Notes: generated from the sequence alone by a model not told the origin. DNA of 64,000 bases from Sipunculus nudus (GCA_026874595.1 JAPPUL010000076.1:186001-250000), one strand, 5' to 3'. Numbered from the stretch's first letter, positions 7,955-18,031 are shown. Made by a program: numbers and translations.

Positions 7955-9337
7955 TTAAACTAGATTCTCAGCTAGATACTCACTCACCTTATTAAGCTTT
8001 ATCCTCTCCTGTCTCATACTGTCTCGCTCCCTTATGGTTATACTCTCATCTTTTAAACTATCATAATCAACCGTTATACAAAATGGTGTGCCTATCTCAT
8101 CTTGACGCCTATATAGTTTTCCTATACTGCCTGTGTCGTCATATTGCACTGAATAGCCGCTTTGGCTTAGTGTTTGGCTTAGTCTTTTTGCTGTTTTGAC
8201 TATTTCTACTTCGTTGCGCTTTAATGGTAGTATTCCGGCCTTTATTGGCGAGAGCCGCCTGTTTAACTTCAATATCCGACGTTTGGTAGCTCCTGCCTCT
8301 TCCTCTTTATACGCATCTAGTAAAAAGGTTAGTATCGTTCTGTCTACTCCAAACGAGGGTTCTACTACATACGGTATATATGTTTCATCGCTTTGCGGAT
8401 CTTTATAGTGTAATTCCTCTTGCCCGAAAGCCTCATGTTGTCTTAAATCATAATCTCCCCTCGACGCTATACCCTCAAGTTCTCCCCAGCCAAACGGAAA
8501 CTTATATTCTATATCTAGCGTCTTATTTGAATAGTGAGATAACTCCTCCTTGCCATGCTCCCGTAACCTTAAATTATTTTTATCTATTGACAAACTCAAA
8601 AACCAATTCATAGATTCATTAACCCATTCATCAAAGTATTTTGACTCCTCGTTCGGTTTTACAAAATATTCTATCTCCATTTGTTCAAACTCACGTGTTC
8701 TATATGTGAAATTACCAGGCGTTATCTCATTGCGAAACGCTTTGCCTATTTGGGCTATACCAAACGGAAGTTTCTTTCTACTTGATCTTAAAACATTTTT
8801 GAAGTTAACAAATATCCCCTGAGCCGTCTCAGGCCTCATGTATAACTCTGTTGTACTCTCTTCTATCACTCCTTGAAACGTTTTGAACATTAAATTGAAT
8901 TCTCGACTCTCCGTTAGTTCCTTATTCCCACAGCTTGGACAGCCGATATCATTATCTTTTAATAGTTTGTTTAACTCGGCGTTTGTTTTACCTTCAACAG
9001 ATGTTTTTAACTTGTTTTCAAGTATATGATCTGCTCTGAAACGCTCTTTACATGATTTGCAGTCAACTAATGGATCATTAAACGATTTAAGATGTCCACT
9101 TGCCTCCCAAACCTTCGGATGTAGCAAAATACCACTGTCAAGACCAACAACATCTTCTCGCCTCTCTACAAAGTGTTTCCACCACTGTTGCTTTACGTTG
9201 TTTTTAAGCTCAACTCCCAATGGCCCGTAGTCCCATGTGTTTGAAAGCCCTCCATATATTTGTGAGCCCGGATATATATATCCACGTTGCTTGCACATTG
9301 CAATTAGCTCTTTTACTTTTACATTATCCATTTTCAC
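7955..9337 (-). CDS. glyQS: Glycine--tRNA ligase, dimeric (alpha2) class II type
   Basis: The 460-residue enzyme charges tRNA-Gly. It is the single-chain dimeric type, with class II motifs around FRNEITPGNFTYRTREFEQMEIEYF and GVDRTILTFLLDAY, and the anticodon-binding domain in the last ~100 residues. The N-terminal GLSNTWDYGPLG and a four-cysteine zinc site (CKSCKERF near 95, CPSCGNKE near 137) are visible. Many proteobacteria use the alpha2beta2 enzyme instead, so the type is a mild taxonomic hint. The start is ATG 9337 or ATG 9331. It is divergent from dut. Confidence 0.97.
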   Translation of the reverse strand: MKMDNVKVKELIAMCKQRGYIYPGSQIYGGLSNTWDYGPLGVELKNNVKQQWWKHFVERREDVVGLDSGILLHPKVWEASGHLKSFNDPLVDCKSCKERFRADHILENKLKTSVEGKTNAELNKLLKDNDIGCPSCGNKELTESREFNLMFKTFQGVIEESTTELYMRPETAQGIFVNFKNVLRSSRKKLPFGIAQIGKAFRNEITPGNFTYRTREFEQMEIEYFVKPNEESKYFDEWVNESMNWFLSLSIDKNNLRLREHGKEELSHYSNKTLDIEYKFPFGWGELEGIASRGDYDLRQHEAFGQEELHYKDPQSDETYIPYVVEPSFGVDRTILTFLLDAYKEEEAGATKRRILKLNRRLSPIKAGILPLKRNEVEIVKTAKRLSQTLSQSGYSVQYDDTGSIGKLYRRQDEIGTPFCITVDYDSLKDESITIRERDSMRQERIKLNKVSEYLAENLV

Positions 9338-9468
9338 CCTCGATACTTAGTCTTTTTTTTACTGTTATATTTATAATATTTTTATAGCTGTTTTTTGCAC
9401 ATTTTAAGTAATTATTAATTATATTAAACTTTTTAACATTCTATTTAGAGTTTTATAGGATTTATAAG

Positions 9469-9918
9469 ATGAACCTTGCTGTTAACTTTATTAAGCTTAA
9501 AAGTAATGCTATACCTCCCAAATATGCTACTTTAGGTTCTTGTGGTTTGGACCTTTTTGCTTTAACTTTAAATTCTAAAGATTTAGTCTTAAACCCAGGA
9601 CAAAGTGAGATAATAAATACTGGTATTGCTTTGGAAATACCAGCCGGTTTTGAAGGACAGGTTAGACCAAGAAGCGGTATTGCCTTTCATTACAACGTTA
9701 CAGTTTTAAATGCACCAGGGACCATTGATTCTGACTATCGGGGAGAGATTAAAGTCATTTTAATAAATCTAGGCGATAACCCTTTTATTATTAAGCACCA
9801 TATGAGAATCGCTCAGCTTGTTATTGCACCTGTTGCCAGAGTGAACCTGCTTGAACAAAAGAATCTCTCATCATTAACCAAAAGAGGAGCTCATGGTTTT
9901 GGCAGTACGGGATATTAA
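9469..9918 (+). CDS. dut: Deoxyuridine 5'-triphosphate nucleotidohydrolase (dUTPase)
   Basis: The 149-residue trimeric dUTPase hydrolyses dUTP to dUMP and pyrophosphate, keeping uracil out of DNA. All five motifs are present: CGLDLFA (motif 1), RPRSGIAF (2), GTIDSDYRGEI (3), MRIAQLVI (4) and RGAHGFGSTGY (5). It stands alone on the plus strand between glyQS (divergent) and the TlpA-like gene (convergent, 38-base gap without a hairpin). Codons end mainly in T, unlike other plus-strand genes such as hemB or ppdK. Confidence 0.97.
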   Translation: MNLAVNFIKLKSNAIPPKYATLGSCGLDLFALTLNSKDLVLNPGQSEIINTGIALEIPAGFEGQVRPRSGIAFHYNVTVLNAPGTIDSDYRGEIKVILINLGDNPFIIKHHMRIAQLVIAPVARVNLLEQKNLSSLTKRGAHGFGSTGY

Positions 9919-9956
9919 AACCTTTTGGGGGACACTAACTTAGAATATATTTTGCT

Positions 9957-10502
9957 TTAATTTCTTGTTAACATGTTAAATAGTTTATATGCCTCGGCTG
10001 TGTTCCAGTATATGCCACCGGACTTGTGTGCTATTATATAGCCTTTAGGGTCTATTATGAAGGTTTGTGGGATTGAAGTTACTCCGTATTTCTCTTCGGA
10101 ACCCGCACTATTTGCTATCTCAAAACTATAGTTATTTAAGTCTTGAAAGTCTTTTAATATGTCTTCATTTTCGTAGCTTACTGCAAGCATTGCAAATCTG
10201 CGCTTCTTTAACTTCTTGTTTAAATCATCCATTGACGGCATCTCTTCTCGGCAAGGTGGACACCATGTTGCCCAGAAATTTAAAAAGACGACTTTTCCCC
10301 TATATGATTTTAGACTCACCTTCTGTCCAGTTGATATCTTTGTCATTATGAAATTGGGTGCTTCTATCTTTTCTTTCACTCGGGTTATTCTCATCGTGTC
10401 TAATAGCTTTTGTATACTTTGATTTGAGCCATGACTTGTTACTGATACGTTTCCAAGAGCAAGTATTGCAAGCAACAGTAATATTATAGTTCTGCTTTTC
10501 AT
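9957..10502 (-). CDS. Exported TlpA/ResA-like thioredoxin
   Basis: The 181-residue protein begins with a signal sequence or membrane anchor (about residues 4-22) and has an AhpC/TSA-type thioredoxin fold with FWATWCPPCREEMPSM near residues 73-88. The CPPC active site and the cis-proline region TSIPQTFIID are intact. Such proteins keep periplasmic cysteines reduced, for example during cytochrome c maturation. No cytochrome maturation gene is adjacent, so the client is unknown. There is no lipobox cysteine. The ATG is preceded by GAGGGA. Confidence 0.88.
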   Translation of the reverse strand: MKSRTIILLLLAILALGNVSVTSHGSNQSIQKLLDTMRITRVKEKIEAPNFIMTKISTGQKVSLKSYRGKVVFLNFWATWCPPCREEMPSMDDLNKKLKKRRFAMLAVSYENEDILKDFQDLNNYSFEIANSAGSEEKYGVTSIPQTFIIDPKGYIIAHKSGGIYWNTAEAYKLFNMLTRN

Positions 10503-10639
10503 TTCTAAAGTCCCTCCTGCATTCTTTCACTTTTTTTAAGTTGTTGCATGATATATAAAGATAATCGTTTATAAAGATAATCCAAAATTGTTCTTTTTGC
10601 TTATACTTTTTGCTTATACTTTTTTTTGATCATTTACAC

Positions 10640-11025
10640 ATCTTATATACTATTAACACTTTATATATAACCTTATAACCTGATTTACATCTTTGTAAGA
10701 GCTTGTACTTTAAGTAAGATAAGTATTTTAAGCTTACTTTTTTACTATTATTGACACTTCTTTTGAAGTTGGGCTCTCATGACCATTTTTATCGACGGCA
10801 GTAACTGTAAGTATAACCTATTATATACTATAACATTCTAAATCCTATTTAAAATTCCACATGACTTTCTTTATTTTCTCATGATTTTAAAAAAAGAATG
10901 TATTTGCATATAATATAAACTATTAACACGTTATAAGGATATTGCCTTTGTATAAGGATGGCTGGAAAACGCAAATCCTTTAAGGGTTAGGATATTGAAG
11001 AGAAGAGCTTCCTTAAGTGATGAGC
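10640..11025. repeat. Spacer with a copied 3' end of the LamG gene
   Basis: The 523-base gap (10503-11025) holds no gene. Bases 10745-10820 are a near-identical copy of 11036-11116, the last ~80 bases of the LamG/FN3 gene (one substitution and a missing A-run). Weaker similarity continues to the left: AAGAGCTT and AGCTTA blocks, and a TATTAACAC block at 10651 and again at 10921. This suggests an old tandem duplication of about 270-290 bp that has partly decayed. The left part (10503-10640) is plain AT-rich leader of the TlpA-like gene with a doubled 14-base unit near 10596-10620. Confidence 0.85.
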
Positions 11026-12690
11026 TTATTTTTTGATTATTATTGAGACTTCTTTTGAAGTTGGGCTCTCATGACCATTTTTATCGACGGCAGTAACTGT
11101 AAAAAAGTATAACCTACCTACTTCAAGGGAATCTATTTCGAAACTAAGTTGGCTTTCATTGCTTAGAAAGACTTGAGGAGGGCCAGCCTGCACATAATTA
11201 CCCGTATCTGTGCCATAATATATTTTGTAGTAAAGAATATCCTTTTCAAGATTGCCTGGCCAAAGAAGTTTTACAATACCATCTTTACTATAAGCTCTTA
11301 AACCTCTTGGGGGTTTTGGGGGAAGATCTCTTTTAAAGTCAAAACTTAGATCTTTAAGGATAGGGGTATTTTGACCATCATGCGAGCTTTTAAATGTTGC
11401 TCTCCATTGAAAATACCTCCCTTTAACTTTTGTAATATTTGTTTTTATTGCATTTTTATCTAAATCATGGTCTAAATCGTGCCATGGGATGGTCATATCG
11501 TCTGGTGAGTATAATATGTCGCTTAGTCTGTATTGTAGGCTTATATAACTTTTATTATTCTCTTCTGAGCTTAGGATATAATCATTCAAATAAGTTCCTT
11601 TGTACTCTAAATCATATATATGGCTTACTAGATGTCCTTGTACCTTCCCATAAGGACTAACATGAAAGTATGCTTTGTCTTGCCAAATATTTTTTTCTAT
11701 ATTTTGCTCTTCTGAGTCTTCTAAAGATGAGCTTACACCAACAAAATCAGAGCCGCTAAAACTTGCAAGTTTTAATATCTTAGATTTTGGATATTTTGTT
11801 TGTTTGCTTATCTTAAGTTCGTCAAGATAACCATAATATCCCTTGCCAATTATAAGGGGGAGTTTCTCTTGACCGCTAAATCTTGGTATTAGTACCGTGT
11901 CTTCTGGTTGTCCTGATTCAGTTACGAATATACTACTTTCTTCGTTACCGTTTCTATAGTATGTTAGTTTTCCGTCTAAGCTTCTATACGTTATTGCATG
12001 ATGTACCCATTCAAACTTGTGGAGTCGCTTTTGTCCCTCCAGGCTTACTTTATCTTTTGACTTTTGTTCTCCTCTTTCCATATTCGGACTGTGGAATATA
12101 TTATGAAAATCAAAAAACAGTCGGCGTTCCTTTATATAACAGATTATACCTTTATATTTGTTTACTACTCCATTTTCTATTACAGGACCATGTCGCTTTA
12201 ATATTGTTTCACCATCACTTAGTAATGCAGGACTTGCCCAAAACTCTATTGTGAAGTCTCCTGTTGTTTGCTGTTCGAATAATGACTCCTCTGTAGGAAT
12301 TAGTTCTATCTTACTTTCGTATGAAAACTTGCCCGCACTGCTTCCATATACCTTATGCTCTTTGGAATATTGTAATCTCTTTATCCCGACACTATAATTG
12401 CCATCTGCAAAACGACTTCCTAACTCATCGTCGTTTAGTCCATCTTCTATCTTAATTTTGTCTTCTTTATTAAAATGTATTAAAAGATCTGTTTTGGAAT
12501 CACTATAATATTCATTGTCTTTTAATGTTAGCCAGACACTCTTATCTGATTTTGTTATTTGGCTTATATTTTTTTTGTGAGTGTTTTCAAAACGTTTTGA
12601 TTTTGGGGATATTGTATAACTATTTAGGTTTGTTTTTGTGTTTAGTAATAAAGTTAAAATACTTATTACATATATTATACTACTTCGCAT
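11026..12690 (-). CDS. Exported LamG/concanavalin-like and FN3 protein
   Basis: The 554-residue protein has a signal peptide (about 1-25). It carries a LamG/concanavalin A-like domain at about 95-300 (FTIEFWASPALL, FEWVHHAITYRS, GYYGYLDELKIS) and a C-terminal fibronectin type III domain at about 455-550 (PPKPPRGLRAYSKDG ... FFTVTAVDKNGHESPTS). The middle (RYFQWRATFKSS) resembles modules in the next gene. It probably acts at the surface or in the periplasm, perhaps binding carbohydrate. No catalytic motif is seen. It heads the block's 3' side in a tandem set with the propeller and S55 peptidase genes. Its own 3' end is copied in the spacer downstream. Confidence 0.78.
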   Translation of the reverse strand: MRSSIIYVISILTLLLNTKTNLNSYTISPKSKRFENTHKKNISQITKSDKSVWLTLKDNEYYSDSKTDLLIHFNKEDKIKIEDGLNDDELGSRFADGNYSVGIKRLQYSKEHKVYGSSAGKFSYESKIELIPTEESLFEQQTTGDFTIEFWASPALLSDGETILKRHGPVIENGVVNKYKGIICYIKERRLFFDFHNIFHSPNMERGEQKSKDKVSLEGQKRLHKFEWVHHAITYRSLDGKLTYYRNGNEESSIFVTESGQPEDTVLIPRFSGQEKLPLIIGKGYYGYLDELKISKQTKYPKSKILKLASFSGSDFVGVSSSLEDSEEQNIEKNIWQDKAYFHVSPYGKVQGHLVSHIYDLEYKGTYLNDYILSSEENNKSYISLQYRLSDILYSPDDMTIPWHDLDHDLDKNAIKTNITKVKGRYFQWRATFKSSHDGQNTPILKDLSFDFKRDLPPKPPRGLRAYSKDGIVKLLWPGNLEKDILYYKIYYGTDTGNYVQAGPPQVFLSNESQLSFEIDSLEVGRLYFFTVTAVDKNGHESPTSKEVSIIIKK

Positions 12691-12837
12691 GAGCCCTTCT
12701 GCCTTTTATCCTTCACAGGAGTTTTTTTATATTTAAGGAGGTTTATAGTTAACACTCTTGCCTTACTTGCAGTATTTCGACCCTTTTTATCTTTTTTTAC
12801 ACCTTTTTTATATTAATATTTTATACTAAACACTTAA

Positions 12838-14949
12838 TTATTTTATCGTTCTAAAAGATGTTTCGTAGGATGAGAAATTATCAAAACTATCTGATGTTCG
12901 GATAACTAAAATATTAGTATTGCCTTTGACGACATTTTCATTTGTATGTTTTAGTTTGAATCTAAACAATTCAGTTTTCTGATCGTATAATAAATCTTTA
13001 GGTTTTATATATACCCAATCTTTGCTATTAAGAGAATAATGGATTGTCTTTATATTACTTAAATTATCTTTAGCAAGGCCCTCAACGTATATTCCATCAT
13101 ATCTTGTATATACTTTTACATACTGTATTTTTGGCGGTGTGTTATCTACTTTTAGGAGTTTACTTATGTTTATTCCCTTTTCTATGCGACCAGGTGTATT
13201 TGACTTTTTATCAGATGCCACAACCTTAAATTTATAATTACCGTTGGGAAGTTTTCTTATGTCAAAATTAAAGAAGTTTTCACTAAGTCCCTCAGCAAGC
13301 AAAAACCAATTGTTATAACTCTCCTCTTTAAAGTATACATCATAGGTAAGGACATCTTTATCCTCATCAAAGGCACTCCATTTTAAGATTGTTTGCCTTG
13401 ATGGTATTAGATTTATATTTTCTGGTTTAACTTGTTGTTCGTTCTCATCATCATCATCATCTTTTTTGATAAGCATAATATTATCTACCTTTGGCGGACG
13501 ATTGGCTGGAAGATAGGATAATACAACTGATTGTATTACAGGAGGAGTTTTTGTTTTTTTGGCAAGCTCTATTTTGTATTGTATATACTGTCCTGGCGGG
13601 GTTTTAATATAACTCCAAGAACCTCTATTATTTCCTTTGCTCCAATTGCTCCATGTTTTGTCAGGTATCTTTGTGCCTCCCGCTCTTGTGTATATTGAAA
13701 TTAAAGAAGTAGTCTTGCCGCTCCACTTTATTAAACCCCAACGAGAGTAACTACCTGTGTCAAAAACTTTAGATGTATAAACGCCATCTTTTGAATAACT
13801 TAAACTAATATCAAGTACTTTGCCTAAATTTCCTGTTGTAACTATCAAGTTATTCCCACTTGCAAGCAAGGATAATACATATATTTCATCAGTCTTTACA
13901 AATATTGAGGCCTTATTAACTCCTTCCACTTTGTATATTATCCCACGTGATGTGCCGGCGTATAACTTTCCATTATCATCTAGGGCAAGTGAATAGATTA
14001 ATGTGTCATCAAGGGTTAGGAGTTTTTTAAGTTTTCCTTGGCTTAATTTATATATCGAGTTTTTTAAGGGTATCTTTTTTCCGGATTTACCTGCTTTGTT
14101 TTTGTTGGATATTGAGCCATAGATACTAAAACTGTCTCGGTAATCTAGCGTTTGAGGTGGCATTTTACGGAATTTAGTTGCCGTACTAAAGTATATATTG
14201 CCCCTTTTATCAAGCACTATGTCCTTTATCTCACCTTCATAACTATCATAAAGCACTTCAACTTCTTTTGTTTTGTTTTTGAACTTATATAATATCCCTT
14301 TCTCGCCGCTGCCGAAAATTACATGGTCTTTTCTTTTGTCTACGGCAAGGCATAGAAAGTTAGTTTCGCTTTTTGAGAAAAAGACTTTTTTTGCCGTGCC
14401 TTCTTTACTTATCTTGTAAAGTCCTGCATCCGAGCCTGTTACTGCGTATACATTATCTTTTTTATCGTGTGCTATGTCCCATATGTAAATTTCTGGCAGC
14501 TTAGCAAACACTTTTCCAATACCTGTTTTGCCATCGATTTTTATTATTGTACCATCTGGAACTACAGAAGCGAAAATGTTCCCTTGACTATCTAAGGATA
14601 AGCTACTTATTGAAAGTCCGCTTGTATGCTTATAAAGTAGCTTCGGCCTTAAGCCTTGCGATTTCTTATATATATTAGGCTTATTTCCTGTCCCGAAATA
14701 TATTGTTCCTTTGTTGTCTCCTACCGAAGACCATATATACAATATGTCCTTTTGACTAAATATTTCTTTTGTACTTGGTGAGAACGATAATCTGCCATAT
14801 ATATCTATAGTCACACCTTTAAAAGTTCCAAGCTCAAAATCCTCTATACTACTATCCTCTATAAACTGAGTAGTTACACCATATCCATTTATTGTAATGG
14901 CACAAAATAGTATAAGCAGAAGTCTTTTAATCTTTATAAGTTTCAGCAT
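12838..14949 (-). CDS. Exported beta-propeller protein with Ig/FN3-like C-terminus
   Basis: The 703-residue protein has a signal peptide (about 1-24). Repeated blades follow over roughly 65-400 with the pattern GNIYFxT / GKLYAGTSRG / IYKVxG, as in SMP-30 or two-component-regulator propellers. A segment like that of the LamG neighbour follows (KVFDTGSYSRWGLIKW, TWSNWS). Two beta-sandwich-like modules end it (LKWSAFDEDKDVLTYDVYF; FRTSDSFDNF-type end). An acidic run of D/E lies near residue 500. It is probably periplasmic or surface-exposed. No enzyme motif is seen. It lies 64 bases downstream of the S55 peptidase gene in the same direction. Confidence 0.75.
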   Translation of the reverse strand: MLKLIKIKRLLLILFCAITINGYGVTTQFIEDSSIEDFELGTFKGVTIDIYGRLSFSPSTKEIFSQKDILYIWSSVGDNKGTIYFGTGNKPNIYKKSQGLRPKLLYKHTSGLSISSLSLDSQGNIFASVVPDGTIIKIDGKTGIGKVFAKLPEIYIWDIAHDKKDNVYAVTGSDAGLYKISKEGTAKKVFFSKSETNFLCLAVDKRKDHVIFGSGEKGILYKFKNKTKEVEVLYDSYEGEIKDIVLDKRGNIYFSTATKFRKMPPQTLDYRDSFSIYGSISNKNKAGKSGKKIPLKNSIYKLSQGKLKKLLTLDDTLIYSLALDDNGKLYAGTSRGIIYKVEGVNKASIFVKTDEIYVLSLLASGNNLIVTTGNLGKVLDISLSYSKDGVYTSKVFDTGSYSRWGLIKWSGKTTSLISIYTRAGGTKIPDKTWSNWSKGNNRGSWSYIKTPPGQYIQYKIELAKKTKTPPVIQSVVLSYLPANRPPKVDNIMLIKKDDDDDENEQQVKPENINLIPSRQTILKWSAFDEDKDVLTYDVYFKEESYNNWFLLAEGLSENFFNFDIRKLPNGNYKFKVVASDKKSNTPGRIEKGINISKLLKVDNTPPKIQYVKVYTRYDGIYVEGLAKDNLSNIKTIHYSLNSKDWVYIKPKDLLYDQKTELFRFKLKHTNENVVKGNTNILVIRTSDSFDNFSSYETSFRTIK

Positions 14950-15013
14950 AATTGCTCCTTATTTTATTCTCAATATCTTTATTCTCAAGGGTTTGGTTAT
15001 TATTCCTCTTGCT

Positions 15014-16876
15014 CTATTCCTCTTGCTCTATGTCTATTATACGAGTTTTAATACCAAGTATTAATTGATTTGATCGGAATACCTTTTTTATCCTTTTATA
15101 TATGAAACTTTGTTCCTCACCTGTTTTCTCAAGTACAGAAAGTATAGATGAGGGCAGGGCAGGATTTTCTTGTCCATCTATAACAAGTCCTCTTTCGGGC
15201 AGGTCTATCCAAGCAACCAGGTCATTAAATCTCTCGTCTTTGTTTAAGATATCTATTAAATGTTTAAAAGTCTGCGGAAGGTATCTTTGCATAGACAAAA
15301 CCTTATCTGTTGTTGCTGATAGTTTAGCGCTTGAAACGCCAAGCACAAGTTTAGATTGAGTTACAGAGCTTGGCAGTTTTAGATGAATCTTTTTATAAAA
15401 CTCTTTACCTTTGTAACTTCTTAAGGTAACTAGTATAGGAATTGTATCACCTGGCTTTATGTTGTTTTTGAGTATTTTTATGTCTACTATTTCAGAAATA
15501 TTCCAACCGTAGTTTATGTCAATATAACTTTTTATAGATTCTATTTCTGTCTCTATAAAAGGATTAAACATTAAAGACTCAATAGGCAAAGATAAGCGAA
15601 AAAGGCCATCAAAGAGATTCTTCTCTGTTATGTTGCCAGACACAAAATCATTTATAATAACATCCTTTACCTCTCCCGTATTTACATTACGAGCCTTAAT
15701 TACAAATTTCAATTTTATACTGGTTTGAGATATCTGGCTATTAACAGCAAATGTAGATTGCATAATAGCAGAGACCAACATATTAGGGAAAAAGATATTA
15801 TCCTTTACGATATTAAAATGGAACTTTGCTTTACGATTTTGCTGGCTAATAAATACATCTACAGGAATAGTTTTAGAAACTTTCCCAAGCTCGCCAGCAA
15901 CAGCACTATTTTTGTCATTGAATATTCTACCAACAATAGATATTGTCGATGAGAGTTTAAATGATATTTCTCGGCTTGGCACCACAGTGTGTATATACTC
16001 TTTGCTCATAGGCATATCAATAGGCCCTTTGAAAAAAGAAGGATGTCCAAATATAAGGACTTTATTTCCCTTTCTGTAAGTTACAGTACCAACAGGCACA
16101 GCATGCATATCGCCGGTTATAAGAGGTATTCCAACAGCATCACCTGGATTTAATGTTTTACTTATCCTTTTGTCTTTAAGGTCTTTTTTATTTATAGTGC
16201 CACCACTTCCGTAGTTCAACGGATAAAATCCGTATCTGTGCATTTGGGAACGTAATATAGAAAGTATATTCTCATTTATGCCGCTGAATAAAATAGGAGT
16301 TCTAACGGGGACAAGATCTATTGTTTTATCTTCAAATATAGTGCTGTGTACTTTAGGGTATGTATCTTTATATGCTTTTGGTATTATTTTTTTGTGTAGA
16401 GTTAAGTCAAGAGGAACAAAGCGGGTATTAGTTTTTGGAGGGGTTTTATATGGTCTTTTTAGGACTTTAAGCATTTCATTTATAGGTCTTATAGCGCCTA
16501 TGGGTTCTTTTGACCACGGAAATGTATGAGATATTGCCCCTACAAGTTTATTGTTTATATATATGGGGCTTCCGCTCATGCCTGCTATTATCCCTGTCTT
16601 TTCAAGCGATGCCCCTGCAAATTTCCCAAGTATCAAATTCCCTCGTGGTTCAGCCCCTCTAAGTACTCCAAGTATTGTTACCCCAAAGCGTTTAGGCTTT
16701 GAGCCTGAGAATACCGAAAGTCCATAGCCTCTCATCCCTTTCTTTATATCCTCCAACTTCATAAATTCATCGTCTGTAGCTGAACTTATATCTCGTACCC
16801 CATTTAAGCCAAGCACCGTAAATAAAACTATGATTAAACTCACAAGAGACCTTATTAATATCTTTTTATCCATCAT
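15014..16876 (-). CDS. SpoIVB peptidase S55 domain protein
   Basis: The 620-residue exported protein has an N-terminal hydrophobic segment (about 8-26) and a serine-protease-like domain of the S55/SpoIVB family: MRGYGLSVFSG, then IIAGMSGSPIYINNKLVGAI with the probable nucleophile serine in GMSGSP near residue 101. The protein is much longer than SpoIVB, and no PDZ domain is obvious. The organism shows no sporulation genes here, so a role in processing exported proteins is inferred. The propeller and LamG genes that follow are candidate substrates or partners. A 14-base direct repeat spans its stop codon (15001-15030). Confidence 0.82.
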   Translation of the reverse strand: MMDKKILIRSLVSLIIVLFTVLGLNGVRDISSATDDEFMKLEDIKKGMRGYGLSVFSGSKPKRFGVTILGVLRGAEPRGNLILGKFAGASLEKTGIIAGMSGSPIYINNKLVGAISHTFPWSKEPIGAIRPINEMLKVLKRPYKTPPKTNTRFVPLDLTLHKKIIPKAYKDTYPKVHSTIFEDKTIDLVPVRTPILFSGINENILSILRSQMHRYGFYPLNYGSGGTINKKDLKDKRISKTLNPGDAVGIPLITGDMHAVPVGTVTYRKGNKVLIFGHPSFFKGPIDMPMSKEYIHTVVPSREISFKLSSTISIVGRIFNDKNSAVAGELGKVSKTIPVDVFISQQNRKAKFHFNIVKDNIFFPNMLVSAIMQSTFAVNSQISQTSIKLKFVIKARNVNTGEVKDVIINDFVSGNITEKNLFDGLFRLSLPIESLMFNPFIETEIESIKSYIDINYGWNISEIVDIKILKNNIKPGDTIPILVTLRSYKGKEFYKKIHLKLPSSVTQSKLVLGVSSAKLSATTDKVLSMQRYLPQTFKHLIDILNKDERFNDLVAWIDLPERGLVIDGQENPALPSSILSVLEKTGEEQSFIYKRIKKVFRSNQLILGIKTRIIDIEQEE

Positions 16877-16939
16877 TTAAAATACCTTCTTTAAAGTACA
16901 GTTTGTTAACGCTATCTTACTTTTAAATATTTACTGTCA

Positions 16940-17998
16940 TTACTCTTTATAAATATTATGTATAGTTTCAAGGTAATCTATCCTCTCTTGCATGTGTTTG
17001 GGAAAGTCTATCTTAAAACTCAGTTCAGCCCCAAAACCATTTGGATGCTTAAATTTAAGCCCTGTTGCGCATAATAAAAGCCCTTCTTTATCAAATTCTC
17101 CATTAGCCCTTGAATATAGTTTGTCACCCACTATAGGATGTCCTGCATTTGATAAATGTACTCGGATTTGATGAGTCCTTCCCGTTATCGGCTTTAACTC
17201 AACTAATGTATACATCCTTTTACCATTTCTATAAGTCTTTATACTTTTATATAACGTAAGCGCTTCCCTCCCGCCTCCTTCTACCCTAAACACCTTCCGT
17301 CTTGTCTTATCTCGTTTTATTGCTCCTGCAAACCTCCCTTCTCCAGATAACTCTCCTTTTACTAGACTTTTATATATCTTTTCTATCTCGCGTTTTGAAA
17401 AACTAGCCTTTAATCTTTCTTCTATCTCCTTTGTCTTTGCGATTACCATTAAACCCGATGTGTCTTTGTCAAGCCGATGTACTATCCCCGGTCTTTCTTC
17501 CTTGCTTAAATCAAAACCCTCTTTTAGCTTATCTGCTAAAAGTTGAACCATTGTGCCGCTATAATTACCTGCTGCAGGATGTACTACAAGGCCCATACTC
17601 TTATTTATTACTAGTAGATACTCATCTTCATATACTATATAATATCTATTAAAACTAGATTCACCCTCTCCTTCGGTATTCCTTTCCGCAAGATCATTTA
17701 GGTTTAATTCATTCTCAGGAGGAGTAGCATAAAATATTTCTATCTCGTCATCTTGTTGTATACGATAATTCTTCTTCGCTAATTTTGTATTTACTTTTAT
17801 TGTGCTCTTTTGAATGTAATTTCTGCTTAACTTCTTTGGCGGTGGTTTTACTGTGGCACTTAATTTCTCTTTTATAAATAAATCAAGTCGTTTGCCGTTA
17901 TCTTTTTCTTCTGCTTTGAACTTATACTCTTTTATTTTCCCAGTATCTATTTTCCCAGTATCTATTTTCTCAGCATCGTCTATGCTATTTTTCAACAT
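16940..17998 (-). CDS. rluD: Pseudouridine synthase, RluA/RluD family
   Basis: The 352-residue protein has an N-terminal S4 RNA-binding domain (LFIKEKLSATVKPPPKKLSR ... IQKSTIKVN, about 38-75) and the RluA-type catalytic domain with HRLDKDTSGLMVIAKT near residues 177-192, the aspartate being the catalytic residue. RluD isomerises uridines in helix 69 of 23S rRNA. The exact family member cannot be fixed without alignment. The first ~25 residues include a 15-bp in-frame duplication (IDTGK twice) not found in the family. It lies 33 bases downstream of asnB. Confidence 0.9.
   Translation of the reverse strand: MLKNSIDDAEKIDTGKIDTGKIKEYKFKAEEKDNGKRLDLFIKEKLSATVKPPPKKLSRNYIQKSTIKVNTKLAKKNYRIQQDDEIEIFYATPPENELNLNDLAERNTEGEGESSFNRYYIVYEDEYLLVINKSMGLVVHPAAGNYSGTMVQLLADKLKEGFDLSKEERPGIVHRLDKDTSGLMVIAKTKEIEERLKASFSKREIEKIYKSLVKGELSGEGRFAGAIKRDKTRRKVFRVEGGGREALTLYKSIKTYRNGKRMYTLVELKPITGRTHQIRVHLSNAGHPIVGDKLYSRANGEFDKEGLLLCATGLKFKHPNGFGAELSFKIDFPKHMQERIDYLETIHNIYKE
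17935..17964. repeat. 15-bp in-frame tandem duplication in rluD
   Basis: Two 15-base units, and a diverged third, encode IDTGK repeats in the N-terminal extension of the pseudouridine synthase. Confidence 0.85.
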
Positions 17999-18031
17999 TT
18001 TTAAAAAGCTCTAATAAACATAAGGATAATA

